Shown in pieces: positions 40,253-48,312 of a stretch of DNA of 64,000 bases (positions are counted from its first letter, which is position 1; each line of letters begins with the position of its first letter). The stretch spans positions 1-64,000 of the forward strand of contig DASYZG010000024.1 of the NCBI GenBank assembly GCA_035946575.1. The letters are read 5' to 3'. A program made the position numbers and the translations under genes. This DNA comes from Gp13-AA77 sp035946575 (GTDB lineage Bacteria; Acidobacteriota; Terriglobia; UBA7540). The notes under the pieces were generated by a model. The model saw nothing but the letters and a program-made list of their open reading frames with translations. It was not told where the DNA came from and did not search any database.

Positions 40253-41659
40253 CTAGATGTGGATCGCCCAGTCGTGCGCGGCGTGGGCCGCCTCGAGCAC
40301 CGCCTCCGTCAGCGTCGGATGCGGATGGATGGTGTGCGCCAGGTCCTCCGCCGTCGCTTCCAGCCGCAGTGCCAGCACGGCCTCGGCGATCATCTCCGTC
40401 ACCCGCGGACCGATCATGTGGACGCCCAGAATCTCGTCGTAGGTCTCGTCGCTGACGATCTTCACGAACCCGGTGCGCACGCCCAGAATGTCGGCCTTGC
40501 TGTTGGCCGAGAAAGGAAACTTGCCGGTCTTCACTTTGAAGCCGGCGTCGCGCGCCTGGCGTTCCGTCAAGCCGACGCTCGAAACTTCGGGCTCGCAATA
40601 GGTGCAGTTCGGCACCTGCTGATAATTGATCGGCTCCGCCGCCCTGCCCGCCGCGTGCGTGGCGGCGACGATGCCCTCGGCGTGACCGACGTGAGCCAGC
40701 TGCGGGCTCGCGGCCACGATGTCCCCGATGGCATAAACGCCGGGTTCTGCCGTGCGCATGAAGCCGTCCACCCGGATGAAGCCACGCTCCAGCTCAATGC
40801 GTGTCTTGTCGAGGCCTGCGTCCGCCGTGTTGGGAGCGCGCCCAACGGCCACCAGCAGCGCCTCCGCCTCGAGAGCGATCGTCTTGCCATCGCGGCCGGC
40901 AAAAGTGACCGACGCCACCCGTCCCGAGGAAGCCTGTTGCACCGTGGCGTTGGTGTGAACCACGATGCCTTGCTTGCGGAAGGCCTTTTCGAGTTCGGTG
41001 GACACTTCTTCGTCTTCAAGGGGCACGAGGCGCGGCAGCATTTCAATCAGGGTTACGTCAGTCCCCAACCGGCTGAAGATCGAGGCAAATTCCACCCCGA
41101 CCGCGCCCGCCCCGATGATCGCCATCGACTTCGGAATCTCCTTCAAACCCAGAACTTCCTTGTTGGTCAGAACCGTCTTGCCGTCCGCGGCGAGGCCGGG
41201 CAGCATTTTGGCTTCGGACCCCGTGGCCAACACGATGCTCCTGGCCAGCAACTCGCGCGACTTGCCCTTGGCGTCGGTCACGCTGACACGTCCATTGCCC
41301 GCCAGGCGCCCGTAACCGGCGATTATCTCCACCTTGTTCTTCTTGAGCAGGAATTCCACGCCCTTGGCGAGCTTGGCCACGATCTTGCCCTTGCGCGCCT
41401 GCACGGCGTCCCAATCGAGCGCGAATTGCTTGCAGTCGATTCCAAACTCGCGGGCGTTCTTGAAGTAGTCGTAAACCTCGGCGTCGAACAGCAGCGCCTT
41501 GGTGGGAATGCAGCCCCAGTGCAGACACGTGCCGCCGAACTTGTCGTCCTTTTCAATGAGGGCGGTCTTCAATCCCAACTGCCCGGCGCGAATGGCGGCG
41601 ACATACCCGCCAGGGCCGCTTCCGATGACCACAAAATCGTACTGAGGCGTTTCCGGCAC
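40253..41659 (-). CDS. lpdA: dihydrolipoyl dehydrogenase (E3)
   Basis: A 468-aa flavoprotein. The FAD motif VIGSGPGGYVAA is at the N-terminus, the redox disulfide in GGTCLHWGCIPTKA (C45, C50), the NAD motif IIGAGAVGVEFAS, and the C-terminal active-site HPHPTLTEA. It reoxidises the lipoyl arm of E2. The start is a GTG at 41659 with GGAG upstream. It is the first gene of the dehydrogenase cluster, followed by lipB and E1/E2. Confidence 0.95.
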   Translation of the reverse strand: MPETPQYDFVVIGSGPGGYVAAIRAGQLGLKTALIEKDDKFGGTCLHWGCIPTKALLFDAEVYDYFKNAREFGIDCKQFALDWDAVQARKGKIVAKLAKGVEFLLKKNKVEIIAGYGRLAGNGRVSVTDAKGKSRELLARSIVLATGSEAKMLPGLAADGKTVLTNKEVLGLKEIPKSMAIIGAGAVGVEFASIFSRLGTDVTLIEMLPRLVPLEDEEVSTELEKAFRKQGIVVHTNATVQQASSGRVASVTFAGRDGKTIALEAEALLVAVGRAPNTADAGLDKTRIELERGFIRVDGFMRTAEPGVYAIGDIVAASPQLAHVGHAEGIVAATHAAGRAAEPINYQQVPNCTYCEPEVSSVGLTERQARDAGFKVKTGKFPFSANSKADILGVRTGFVKIVSDETYDEILGVHMIGPRVTEMIAEAVLALRLEATAEDLAHTIHPHPTLTEAVLEAAHAAHDWAIHI

Positions 41660-42242
41660 GAATATTCTCCCTGCAGGGTAACGGAGATTGATCCGTCGAA
41701 GCGAACGATGGAATCGCTGATAGGGAATGATATCATTCCGCGGAAAAAGGCGGCAAGCAAGCCCTGGACGGCTGCTGCACCCTGGGCGTCCACGATGTCG
41801 CGTTGCCTCACCCCGTGCCAGGCGCGCTTGCAGGAGCGGGACCCCGTCCAGAATTCGCGAAGGTTAATTCTTTTGGACTTTCTTCTGCATTCTTGATATG
41901 CTAATAAGCAAATGGCAATAAGACTCGATATCGGAGGAAGATGGTCTCACCGGCGGGGGAAAGGTGGTCCGCAGCTCTCAGCAACCTACCTAGGCTCTGA
42001 AAACCTCACAAGGAGGGGAATTTCATGGAAAAAAGATCCTAAAATTTTGAGAAACGAAGCCAACAAGCGTCATAGAATCAACACCACTTCCCTTCAAAAC
42101 CCCAAAAGCGAAGCCAACTTCGACGCGGTTATGCGCTCAACTGCGGACTGGGCAATCTGTTGAGAATGGCTACATAGCTAGCCAACGACAGGGTTGCGGG
42201 CGGTGAAGATCAGCTCCCCGGGGATGGTGGGCATGTCTCGGA
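41660..42242. other. gene-poor region with a low-GC patch and doubtful ORF
   Basis: About 580 bp without a supported gene. From 41860 to 42170 it is notably AT-rich. On the plus strand TTGGAC, an 18-nt gap and TATGCT (near 41877-41906) could be a promoter before an 83-aa frame at 41912-42163. That frame's KILRNEAN and NPKSEANF segments look like a duplicated non-coding repeat rather than a protein. It could be a relic of an insertion. Confidence 0.4.
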
Positions 42243-43202
42243 CTAGAGCGCATCAATATGAATCGATCCGGCGCTCGAATGGACGCGAAGCAGCGCGCCG
42301 CCCGATCCCACAGTGCCCACAACGTGCGAGCGCGAGAGCGTGCCCGACTGGGTCACCGGGAGCGCCGTCACCACCGTGCCGCCCGATGCGTCCGCGTCCA
42401 GATTGATGTTCACGGAGCGATCGAGCGCCACCCGAATGCCACCGCCCGAAGTATCCACGTCGCCGCCGTGCGCATTGCCCCGGGCGAAGCGCACGTCGAC
42501 CGAGCCGCCCGAGGTCTGGGCATCCACCCGGCCGCCCGCGCCGTCGATGCGGATCGAACCGCCCGAGGTGTGGGCGAGCAGGTCGCCCTTGATGTCCCGC
42601 AAATCGATCGAGCCGCCGCTCGTCCGCGCTTCCAGCGAGCGATCGAGTTGGGAGGCCCTGATGTCGCCCCCCGAGGTGTCCACGCGCGCCGTGCCCCTGA
42701 CGTCTTCGAGCTCAATGCTTCCGCCCGAAGTATGGGCGCGCAGATTCGCGCCGAGGTCGAAGGCCCGAATCGATCCTCCCGAGGTGTACAGTTCGGTTTC
42801 GCGCTTGAGCCTCGAAACCTCTACGCTGCCCCCGCCAGTTTTCACTTCAGCCGACGTGTCTTCCGGAACGGTCACAATGAAATGGAGATTCAGGTTGTCG
42901 TGCCAGTGGAAGCCCAACGGGTGACGGCGCCGCACCGTGACCCGGACCTCGCCGGCACTCTCCTCGAAGTGAATATCAAACAACTGCTCGAGGTCGTCAC
43001 GCCTCGAGGTGATGATCACGTCTGCGCCAGCCTCCGGCTTTCCGGTCAGCTTGACGTCGCCCTCGCTCGAGTCGAGCACGAAGTGACCGCCCGGCTGGAG
43101 ATTGAGGTGCTTCTCGCTCCGATAATCCGCTCGACTGACACCAGGCACAGCCAGCGCGACGAGGAGCGCGGCCAGAAACCCTATTCTTGTCCTCTTGAAC
43201 AT
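42243..43202 (-). CDS. secreted DUF4097-type beta-repeat protein (TSGGS repeats)
   Basis: A 319-aa exported protein. The start at 43202 gives a signal peptide (TRIGFLAALLVALAVPGVSRA). An N-terminal beta domain (SSEGDVKLTGKPEAGADVII) leads into a solenoid of at least seven repeats with the core TSGGSI or TSGGD (TSGGSIRAFDLG, TSGGSIELEDVRG, TSGGDIRASQLD and so on), typical of DUF4097/DUF4098. Such proteins sit with anti-sigma or envelope-stress systems, but no such partner is next to it. It follows a second DUF4097-like gene on the same strand. Confidence 0.8.
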   Translation of the reverse strand: MFKRTRIGFLAALLVALAVPGVSRADYRSEKHLNLQPGGHFVLDSSEGDVKLTGKPEAGADVIITSRRDDLEQLFDIHFEESAGEVRVTVRRRHPLGFHWHDNLNLHFIVTVPEDTSAEVKTGGGSVEVSRLKRETELYTSGGSIRAFDLGANLRAHTSGGSIELEDVRGTARVDTSGGDIRASQLDRSLEARTSGGSIDLRDIKGDLLAHTSGGSIRIDGAGGRVDAQTSGGSVDVRFARGNAHGGDVDTSGGGIRVALDRSVNINLDADASGGTVVTALPVTQSGTLSRSHVVGTVGSGGALLRVHSSAGSIHIDAL

Positions 43203-43340
43203 CGATTCTGTCCTCAATTGTGGAATTCGGTTCCCAGGCAGGGTTACGCAGCTTGAGTGTCCCGGGTTCCAAATTATCGCCTCTGGCTCTTGGTCTCCGC
43301 AAGCACTCACACCGGCGCTTCGCGTCGCGGCGCCGCCGGC

Positions 43341-44063
43341 TCACTCCCCGCTGTAGACGAACACTCCTCCCATGCGGACCTGAACGGCTACTTCCTGCTT
43401 CCCGTCGGGGTTCCAGAATGCAATCTGCTGCTTGACGCCCGTACCGTCCTGCTCCCTTCCATGCAGATCGCTCTGCACGTAACCGAGCCAGGTGTGAGCG
43501 TAAAGCGACCGCAGCGCCATCACCGAGGGAACATCGATCTCGACGTCGCCGTAGTTCACGCGCAGCCGCTCGTTGGCGGTGACGCCCTCTACCCGGACGT
43601 CCCCATCCACGCACTTCAGGACCAGAGATGCATCGTAAGGCATCTTGATATCGAAATTGACGGTGAGCTTGGACTCGCCGCGAAACGGCCGCCAAGGCTT
43701 GCGGGAGGGATAGATCGTGGAGAGGCGCACGGATTTGTCGCGTCCCACGAGTGCCACTTTGATCCGGTCGAACAGCCGGTTGGCAGCGGCCTGGCTGCCC
43801 GCGCGCACCAGTTTCTCGGCGTCAACCTCGACGTGCGGCTCGTCCCAGCCGATCACGTGAATGTCGCCCATGCGCGCGTCAATGACGAGTGTCCCGCCGG
43901 AGAAGAGCCGGGTTGAATAGTGTGTTGTCCGCGTGAACTCGTCGGCTTCGAGGCGCGAGAGCGGAAGGAAAGCGCAGAGCAACCCAATCCAGATCGCGAG
44001 TCTCGTGGTCCGGACAACAAGAGCTCGGCGAGGCAACATCAGCAGAACGCTCCAGCCGCGCAT
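43341..44063 (-). CDS. exported DUF4097-like protein
   Basis: A 240-aa protein with a signal or anchor helix (TTRLAIWIGLLCAFLPLSRL) and a beta-rich body (LVIDARMGDIHVIGWDEPHV, CVDGDVRVEGVTANERLRVN, YGDVEIDVPS). This is the same plan as the next gene but without the TSGGS solenoid. The start at 44063 is the ATG before the helix. The paired genes were probably born by duplication. Function unknown. Confidence 0.65.
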   Translation of the reverse strand: MRGWSVLLMLPRRALVVRTTRLAIWIGLLCAFLPLSRLEADEFTRTTHYSTRLFSGGTLVIDARMGDIHVIGWDEPHVEVDAEKLVRAGSQAAANRLFDRIKVALVGRDKSVRLSTIYPSRKPWRPFRGESKLTVNFDIKMPYDASLVLKCVDGDVRVEGVTANERLRVNYGDVEIDVPSVMALRSLYAHTWLGYVQSDLHGREQDGTGVKQQIAFWNPDGKQEVAVQVRMGGVFVYSGE

Positions 44064-44184
44064 GGCGCCACCGCTATATGGAATCGGCTTGACCCCCCGG
44101 AGCCGAGCCGGCTCGCTGTGGCCAGTATACAACGAGCCATCGGCGCGGCATCGCGGATGGACGCCATCGCATTAGGCGGCGATA

Positions 44185-44847
44185 TCAGCTCGCGGCGCGC
44201 CGCGCCTTCAGGTCGGCAAGCAACTGGTTGAGCCGGTCCTCCCGATCGAGATTGTGCAGGCGTTCCTCGAGATTATCCTCCGCTATCTCGGCATGCGCCT
44301 CGCTAACGGCCTCGCTCTCGAGCACCCGGTGTTGCAAGCGGTCGAAGGCAGCCGTCTTCGAAGTATTGCCCATCGCCATACGGGCCTGGCTGGCCTTGAG
44401 CGAAGCGCGTGAACGCCGATGCTGGGCAATCAGCAGGTCGCCCTTGGCACGCGCCTCGGCCAGCTTCTGGTCCAGCTTGCCGAGGGCCGATTTCAAGTTC
44501 TCAACCTGCACCTTCTGGTCTGCCGCCTGTTCCTGGAAGTTTTCCGCCAGCTGGACGTAGCCCTGGTGACGCTCGAGCGCCGCCCGCGCCAGATCGTCCT
44601 CTTTCTTATCGACGGCAAGTTCGGCCTTGTGCATCCACTCCGCCGCTTTCTCGGTATTCTCCTGCTGCTTCTTCTCCAGCATGTGCTGATCAGCGATCGA
44701 CACCGCCACCTGAGTCTTAACCTGCATGAGCTGATTCTCCATATCAAGGATCAGCTGCTTCAGCATCTTCTCAGGGTCCTCCGCTTTGTCGATCAAGTCA
44801 TTGAGGTTGGCCCGGATCAGCGTCCGGACACGTTCAAGCAGTGCCAT
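44185..44847 (-). CDS. pspA: PspA/IM30 family envelope-stress protein
   Basis: A 220-aa coiled-coil protein. The N-terminal amphipathic helix (MALLERVRTLIRANLNDLID) and KAEDPEKMLKQLILDMENQL are the PspA signature; long heptad helices follow to the end. AGGAG sits seven bases before the ATG at 44847. PspA binds damaged inner membranes and forms ESCRT-III-like assemblies. It lies downstream of flotillin and carbonic anhydrase-like genes, consistent with a membrane-maintenance group. Confidence 0.92.
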   Translation of the reverse strand: MALLERVRTLIRANLNDLIDKAEDPEKMLKQLILDMENQLMQVKTQVAVSIADQHMLEKKQQENTEKAAEWMHKAELAVDKKEDDLARAALERHQGYVQLAENFQEQAADQKVQVENLKSALGKLDQKLAEARAKGDLLIAQHRRSRASLKASQARMAMGNTSKTAAFDRLQHRVLESEAVSEAHAEIAEDNLEERLHNLDREDRLNQLLADLKARRAAS

Positions 44848-44924
44848 TTTCGTACTCCTTTCCCAAGACAACTTCGATAAACCCTACTCGCCCATGGCCC
44901 TTCACCTCTCGAACACTCCACTCG

Positions 44925-45386
44925 TCACGACGGCACGCTGTCGATGGACATGGCGTCGTCTGCATTCCAGGCCGCGTAATACAGGTCCACAGTAAGATCC
45001 GGCTCCAGCCGGGATGCCCCTTGCTTGGCCTCTTTCAGGTCGTCCTCCTGCCTTCGCCGGACGGAATCACGCGAAGAGTGATAGTCCTCCAGCCAGCGAT
45101 ACCATCCGCAATCTTGATGAGCGATAAGGACCAGACGCTTCAGGGAATGCAGTTGGATCAGCGCTCGCGACCACTTGCGGCCCACCCAGGCGAACTTGGG
45201 CAGCGACTCGAATTCGACCAGACACTGTGGACCTCCGGGCACAACCAGAGAGTCGTAGTTGGCCCGCAGGTTTAGACTTTCGTCCAGGAACTCGCGGACT
45301 CCGGCCTGGATGCGGTGGTCGCTGCAATAGACCGCCAGCACATCCGTTTCCGCGAGTTGCACTCCCGACTTGCACCGGTACGCCAT
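44925..45386 (-). CDS. small beta-carbonic anhydrase-like protein
   Basis: A 153-aa protein. It has AVYCSDHRIQ (the C-x-D-x-R zinc and gate motif) near the N-terminus and IAHQDCGWY (H-x2-C) about 70 residues later, which is the zinc-site arrangement of beta-carbonic anhydrases. It is shorter than most enzymes of the family, so catalytic activity is uncertain. The ATG at 45386 has AGGGG upstream and lies 8 bp after the flotillin stop. A GTG two codons earlier is also possible. Confidence 0.65.
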   Translation of the reverse strand: MAYRCKSGVQLAETDVLAVYCSDHRIQAGVREFLDESLNLRANYDSLVVPGGPQCLVEFESLPKFAWVGRKWSRALIQLHSLKRLVLIAHQDCGWYRWLEDYHSSRDSVRRRQEDDLKEAKQGASRLEPDLTVDLYYAAWNADDAMSIDSVPS

Positions 45387-45394
45387 GATCACCC

Positions 45395-46834
45395 CTAAGT
45401 ACGAGTCAGACCGTCCTGCTTGTCGTCCGGCTTTGCGGTCTTGTCTCCAATCAGCCGAACCTTCGACAGCAGATCCGACAACTGCATGCCCGAAAGCGCC
45501 TCGAAGAGTGCCGGCACCTGCGCCGCCATTTTGGTCATGTCGCCGGTGATCTTGTTCATCCCGGATGCGTCTCCGTTGCCGGTCGAAACGATGGTGATCT
45601 TGTCGACGTTGGCCAGCGGTGTCGCCATGGCCCTCACCACATCCGGCAAGCTGGTGATCAGCTTGTCGACCACTGCGGCCTGATTGTATTCCTGATAGGC
45701 TTCGGCCTTGACGTTCATAGCGCGGGCTTCAGCGTCACCCTTCTTGAAGATGATTTCCGCCTCGGCCTCACCCTGCGCACGGATGGACGCGGCGTGGCCC
45801 TCGGCCTCGACGGACAGGCGCATCTTTTCGGCGTTGGCGAGCGTCTCGATCTTCTGCCGCTCGACCTCCGCCTGCTTGAGCACGGTGGCGATCAGTTCCT
45901 TTTCGCGCCGCAAAATCTCCGCCTCCTGCACCTTGATCTGCGCTTCTTTCTCCGCCTGCTGCACCTTTACCCCTTCCGAGACCACCTGCTGCTGCATGAC
46001 GTTGGTCTCGATCTCGTAGGCCTTGTCTGCCATGGCCTGCTGCTTTTTGGTGACTTCGAGATACTGAGCCTTCTTCACGTCGAGATCGCGCTGGGCTTCG
46101 GCCTGCTTGGCAAGCGACAGCGTCTCTGCCAGGACCCGCTCCTGGTCCGCCTGAGCCTTCGCAGTTGCAGCATCGCGCTGGGCCTGGGCGCGACGGATGA
46201 GCGTGTCGCGATCGGCCTCGGCCGCGGCCACATCGGCATCGCGCTTGATGCGGGCTACGTCCGGCTTGCCCATGTTGGTGATGTACTCATTCTTGTCCCG
46301 GACTTCTTTGATGGTGAACGAAATGACTTCCAGGCCCATCTTGTTCATGTCGTCGGCGCAGGTGGAGCGCATCCGGTCCGAAACCATCTCGGGCTGCTTC
46401 ACGATCTCCTCGACGGTCAACTGGCCGATGATGCCGCGCAGGTGGCCTTCCATTACCAGGCGGATCAGTCCTTCGCGCTCTTGCGGACTCTTGGTTAAGA
46501 ACTGCTCGGCGGCCGTCTGGATCGACTCCGGGTCGGACTTCACTTTGATCTGCGCCACCGCCTCCACCGTGACCGCCACGCCCTGCTTCGTATACAAATC
46601 CTGCTGCGGCGCCACGTCAAAAGACATCAACTCGAGCGACAGATCGCGGCAACTCTGCACCATGGGGAAAATGAAGGCGCCACCGCCCTTGACGATCTTC
46701 GTGCCGCCGAACCCGTACACCACCAGAGCCTGGTGCGGTCCGACCTTGCGATAAAGACTGGCCAGGTACATCATCACGATGATGACCGCCAGGATTCCGA
46801 GTCCCGAAACCACCCACAGCGTTTGCGTGTTCAT
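45395..46834 (-). CDS. flotillin family membrane scaffold protein
   Basis: A 479-aa protein. An N-terminal membrane helix (LWVVSGLGILAVIIVMMYLA) is followed by an SPFH/band 7 domain (VGPHQALVVYGFGGTKIVKG, VTVEAVAQIKVKSDPESIQT) and a long Ala/Glu/Lys coiled coil with the EA repeats typical of flotillins, ending near a small C-terminal domain. AAGGAGGGG lies ahead of the ATG. It organises membrane microdomains, normally with an NfeD-type partner, which is the next gene but one upstream. Confidence 0.92.
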   Translation of the reverse strand: MNTQTLWVVSGLGILAVIIVMMYLASLYRKVGPHQALVVYGFGGTKIVKGGGAFIFPMVQSCRDLSLELMSFDVAPQQDLYTKQGVAVTVEAVAQIKVKSDPESIQTAAEQFLTKSPQEREGLIRLVMEGHLRGIIGQLTVEEIVKQPEMVSDRMRSTCADDMNKMGLEVISFTIKEVRDKNEYITNMGKPDVARIKRDADVAAAEADRDTLIRRAQAQRDAATAKAQADQERVLAETLSLAKQAEAQRDLDVKKAQYLEVTKKQQAMADKAYEIETNVMQQQVVSEGVKVQQAEKEAQIKVQEAEILRREKELIATVLKQAEVERQKIETLANAEKMRLSVEAEGHAASIRAQGEAEAEIIFKKGDAEARAMNVKAEAYQEYNQAAVVDKLITSLPDVVRAMATPLANVDKITIVSTGNGDASGMNKITGDMTKMAAQVPALFEALSGMQLSDLLSKVRLIGDKTAKPDDKQDGLTRT

Positions 46835-46868
46835 CCGACACCCCTCCTTGTTCCCTCTGCAATTCGCG

Positions 46869-46970
46869 TCATCCCAGGGAGGCGCGCAAGCACAACTCGC
46901 CGCCCACCATAATCAGCAGGCCCAGCCCGAACACCACCAGGCCTATCCAAAACCAGGCATCCCGTATCAT
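46869..46970 (-). CDS. 33-aa single-helix membrane peptide between NfeD-like and flotillin genes
   Basis: A very short gene. ATG at 46970 is preceded by AGGAGGAGAG at good spacing. The product begins MIRDAWFWIGLVVFGLGLL, continues as IMVGGELCLRASLG and ends. This is one hydrophobic helix with a short polar C-terminus holding one Cys. It lies 25 bp after the NfeD-like stop and 34 bp before flotillin. The strong ribosome site and conserved operon position suggest a real membrane peptide, perhaps a flotillin or NfeD partner. No family is known to me. Confidence 0.6.
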   Translation of the reverse strand: MIRDAWFWIGLVVFGLGLLIMVGGELCLRASLG

Positions 46971-46995
46971 CTCTCCTCCTTGCCTGACTTCGTTG

Positions 46996-47586
46996 TTACT
47001 GCGTCATCTCGTCCCAGGGCCGCACATACGCTATGCCCCGTTCGTAGCGCGTAATCGCGACCTCTACACCCTTCGAGATGGCTTTGCCGTCTTCGCTGCG
47101 CGCGCCGGAAACCCGGCGCGTCCCCGCCTGCGAAAAAATGATTTCCCCCGTGCCGCCTTGGCGAATCCCGCTCGATACGCGGGCGATCGTGCCCACAAGA
47201 TCGAAATCCGCCGGGTCGAGGTAGGTCTCATGAGCAATCAGCACTTTGGCCAGAAACCAGAAGACGATCCCGGCGCCCAGGAGGCCGCTGGCCGTGGCCA
47301 GCAGCAGCCCAAGGGCGAACCAGACGTGCGAGTACTGCGTGATCAGATAGCCCGCGCCGCCAAACCACGCCAGAAAGGCCACCAGCGAGAAGAAGTTCAG
47401 AAACGATGCCTGTCCCGCGCCGCCGCCTCCGGCGTGTCCTCCGGCATGAGCCGCGCCCGGATGTCCGCCGTGCGGGAGGTGCAAATGCACGTGCAGATGC
47501 AGCTTCCCGGCCCCTCCGAGAAGCATCAGGAAACAGAAGGCGAGCCCGACCACGAAACAGATCAGGTAAAAGGTGGCCCACGTCAT
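46996..47586 (-). CDS. NfeD-like membrane protein with a His-rich loop
   Basis: A 196-aa protein. A first helix (FYLICFVVGLAFCFLMLLGG) is followed by a striking His/Gly-rich segment (HLHVHLHLPHGGHPGAAHA, then GGHAGGGG), two more helices (FFSLVAFLAWFGGAGYLI, FALGLLLATASGLLGAGIVF) and a C-terminal OB-like domain (LVGTIARVSSGIRQGGTGEI). Helices plus an OB domain match the short NfeD/YuaF partner of flotillins. The His cluster could bind metal. It starts 5 bp after the XRE gene. Confidence 0.75.
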   Translation of the reverse strand: MTWATFYLICFVVGLAFCFLMLLGGAGKLHLHVHLHLPHGGHPGAAHAGGHAGGGGAGQASFLNFFSLVAFLAWFGGAGYLITQYSHVWFALGLLLATASGLLGAGIVFWFLAKVLIAHETYLDPADFDLVGTIARVSSGIRQGGTGEIIFSQAGTRRVSGARSEDGKAISKGVEVAITRYERGIAYVRPWDEMTQ

Positions 47587-47591
47587 AGCTG

Positions 47592-48122
47592 TTAACTCCT
47601 CGCCCGCCGTGGGCTTCTGCCGACTCCGTCCGAGCCAACGCCTGGAGACGCGTGAGACGGAGGCGCCAGCACTTCGAGCAGCCTGTCCACCAGCCCCGGA
47701 GTGCCGAGGATGGCGTTCATCAGCACCAGGCAGCGCCGCGTGTCGTTGCGTATCGAGAGCTGCAACAGCGCCTGGCTCACTTCGGGATCACGGCGGAAGC
47801 GCTCCGAGCCGTCGATCAACCAAAGATCCAGTCGATCTTCGCTCGCTGCGAGATGTGAAATGAGCTCGGTTTGATAACCCTCAGGATCGTCGACCAGGTA
47901 ACCGGGATGGACCTTAAAGAACCGCGCCAGCAGCAGGCGCGTGGAGTTCGTCAGATGCGGCCGGACGCCGTTCTCGATCTGGGAGAGATATGACTGGCTG
48001 ATGGTCCTGCTCAGCTCCTTCTGAATGGCGCGTACCACTTCCTGCTGCGTCATCTCGCGTCCCAGCCCGCGCACGGTTCCTTCGACGGAACGAAGGTAGC
48101 GGATTTTTTCGCCCAGCCTCAT
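47592..48122 (-). CDS. XRE-family helix-turn-helix regulator
   Basis: A 176-aa regulator. An N-terminal Cro/CI-type HTH (MRLGEKIRYLRSVEG, EMTQQEVVRAIQKELSRTIS, QSYLSQIENGVRPHLTNSTR) precedes a helical C-terminal domain (EDRLDLWLIDGSERFRRDPE). The ATG at 48122 was chosen because the promoter at 48148-48176 would start transcription at about 48141, leaving any farther start outside the transcript. It heads the NfeD/33-aa/flotillin genes and probably represses its own promoter. Confidence 0.85.
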   Translation of the reverse strand: MRLGEKIRYLRSVEGTVRGLGREMTQQEVVRAIQKELSRTISQSYLSQIENGVRPHLTNSTRLLLARFFKVHPGYLVDDPEGYQTELISHLAASEDRLDLWLIDGSERFRRDPEVSQALLQLSIRNDTRRCLVLMNAILGTPGLVDRLLEVLAPPSHASPGVGSDGVGRSPRRARS

Positions 48123-48147
48123 TGGCTCTATCGCAAATTGCAATCAC

Positions 48148-48176
48148 AATATAACGATCTGCAATGTGTCTGTCAA
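48148..48176 (-). promoter_or_regulatory. near-consensus sigma-70 promoter of the XRE-NfeD-flotillin operon
   Basis: TTGACA (48171-48176) is followed, after exactly 17 bp, by TATATT (48148-48153) on the minus strand. The surrounding DNA is AT-rich. ATTGCA and TGCAAT inverted half-sites around the -10 box are candidate operators for the XRE protein. Confidence 0.75.
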
Positions 48177-48312
48177 GAAAAATAGTGGGCATGTTTTCAA
48201 CCACTTAGTAGTAGGACCCCGAAGGTTCGACACCAGGCGAGTTCTTCTCATGCGGTCAGTTCGGGGCGTTATTGACCGAACTCCGGAGCCGAGGCCTGCC
48301 CTTCGCTTCCGC

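Noticed and set aside
41912..42163. An 83-aa plus-strand gene after lpdA
   Set aside because: It lacks a ribosome site and conserved domain and looks like repeated non-coding sequence; kept only as part of the gene-poor region.
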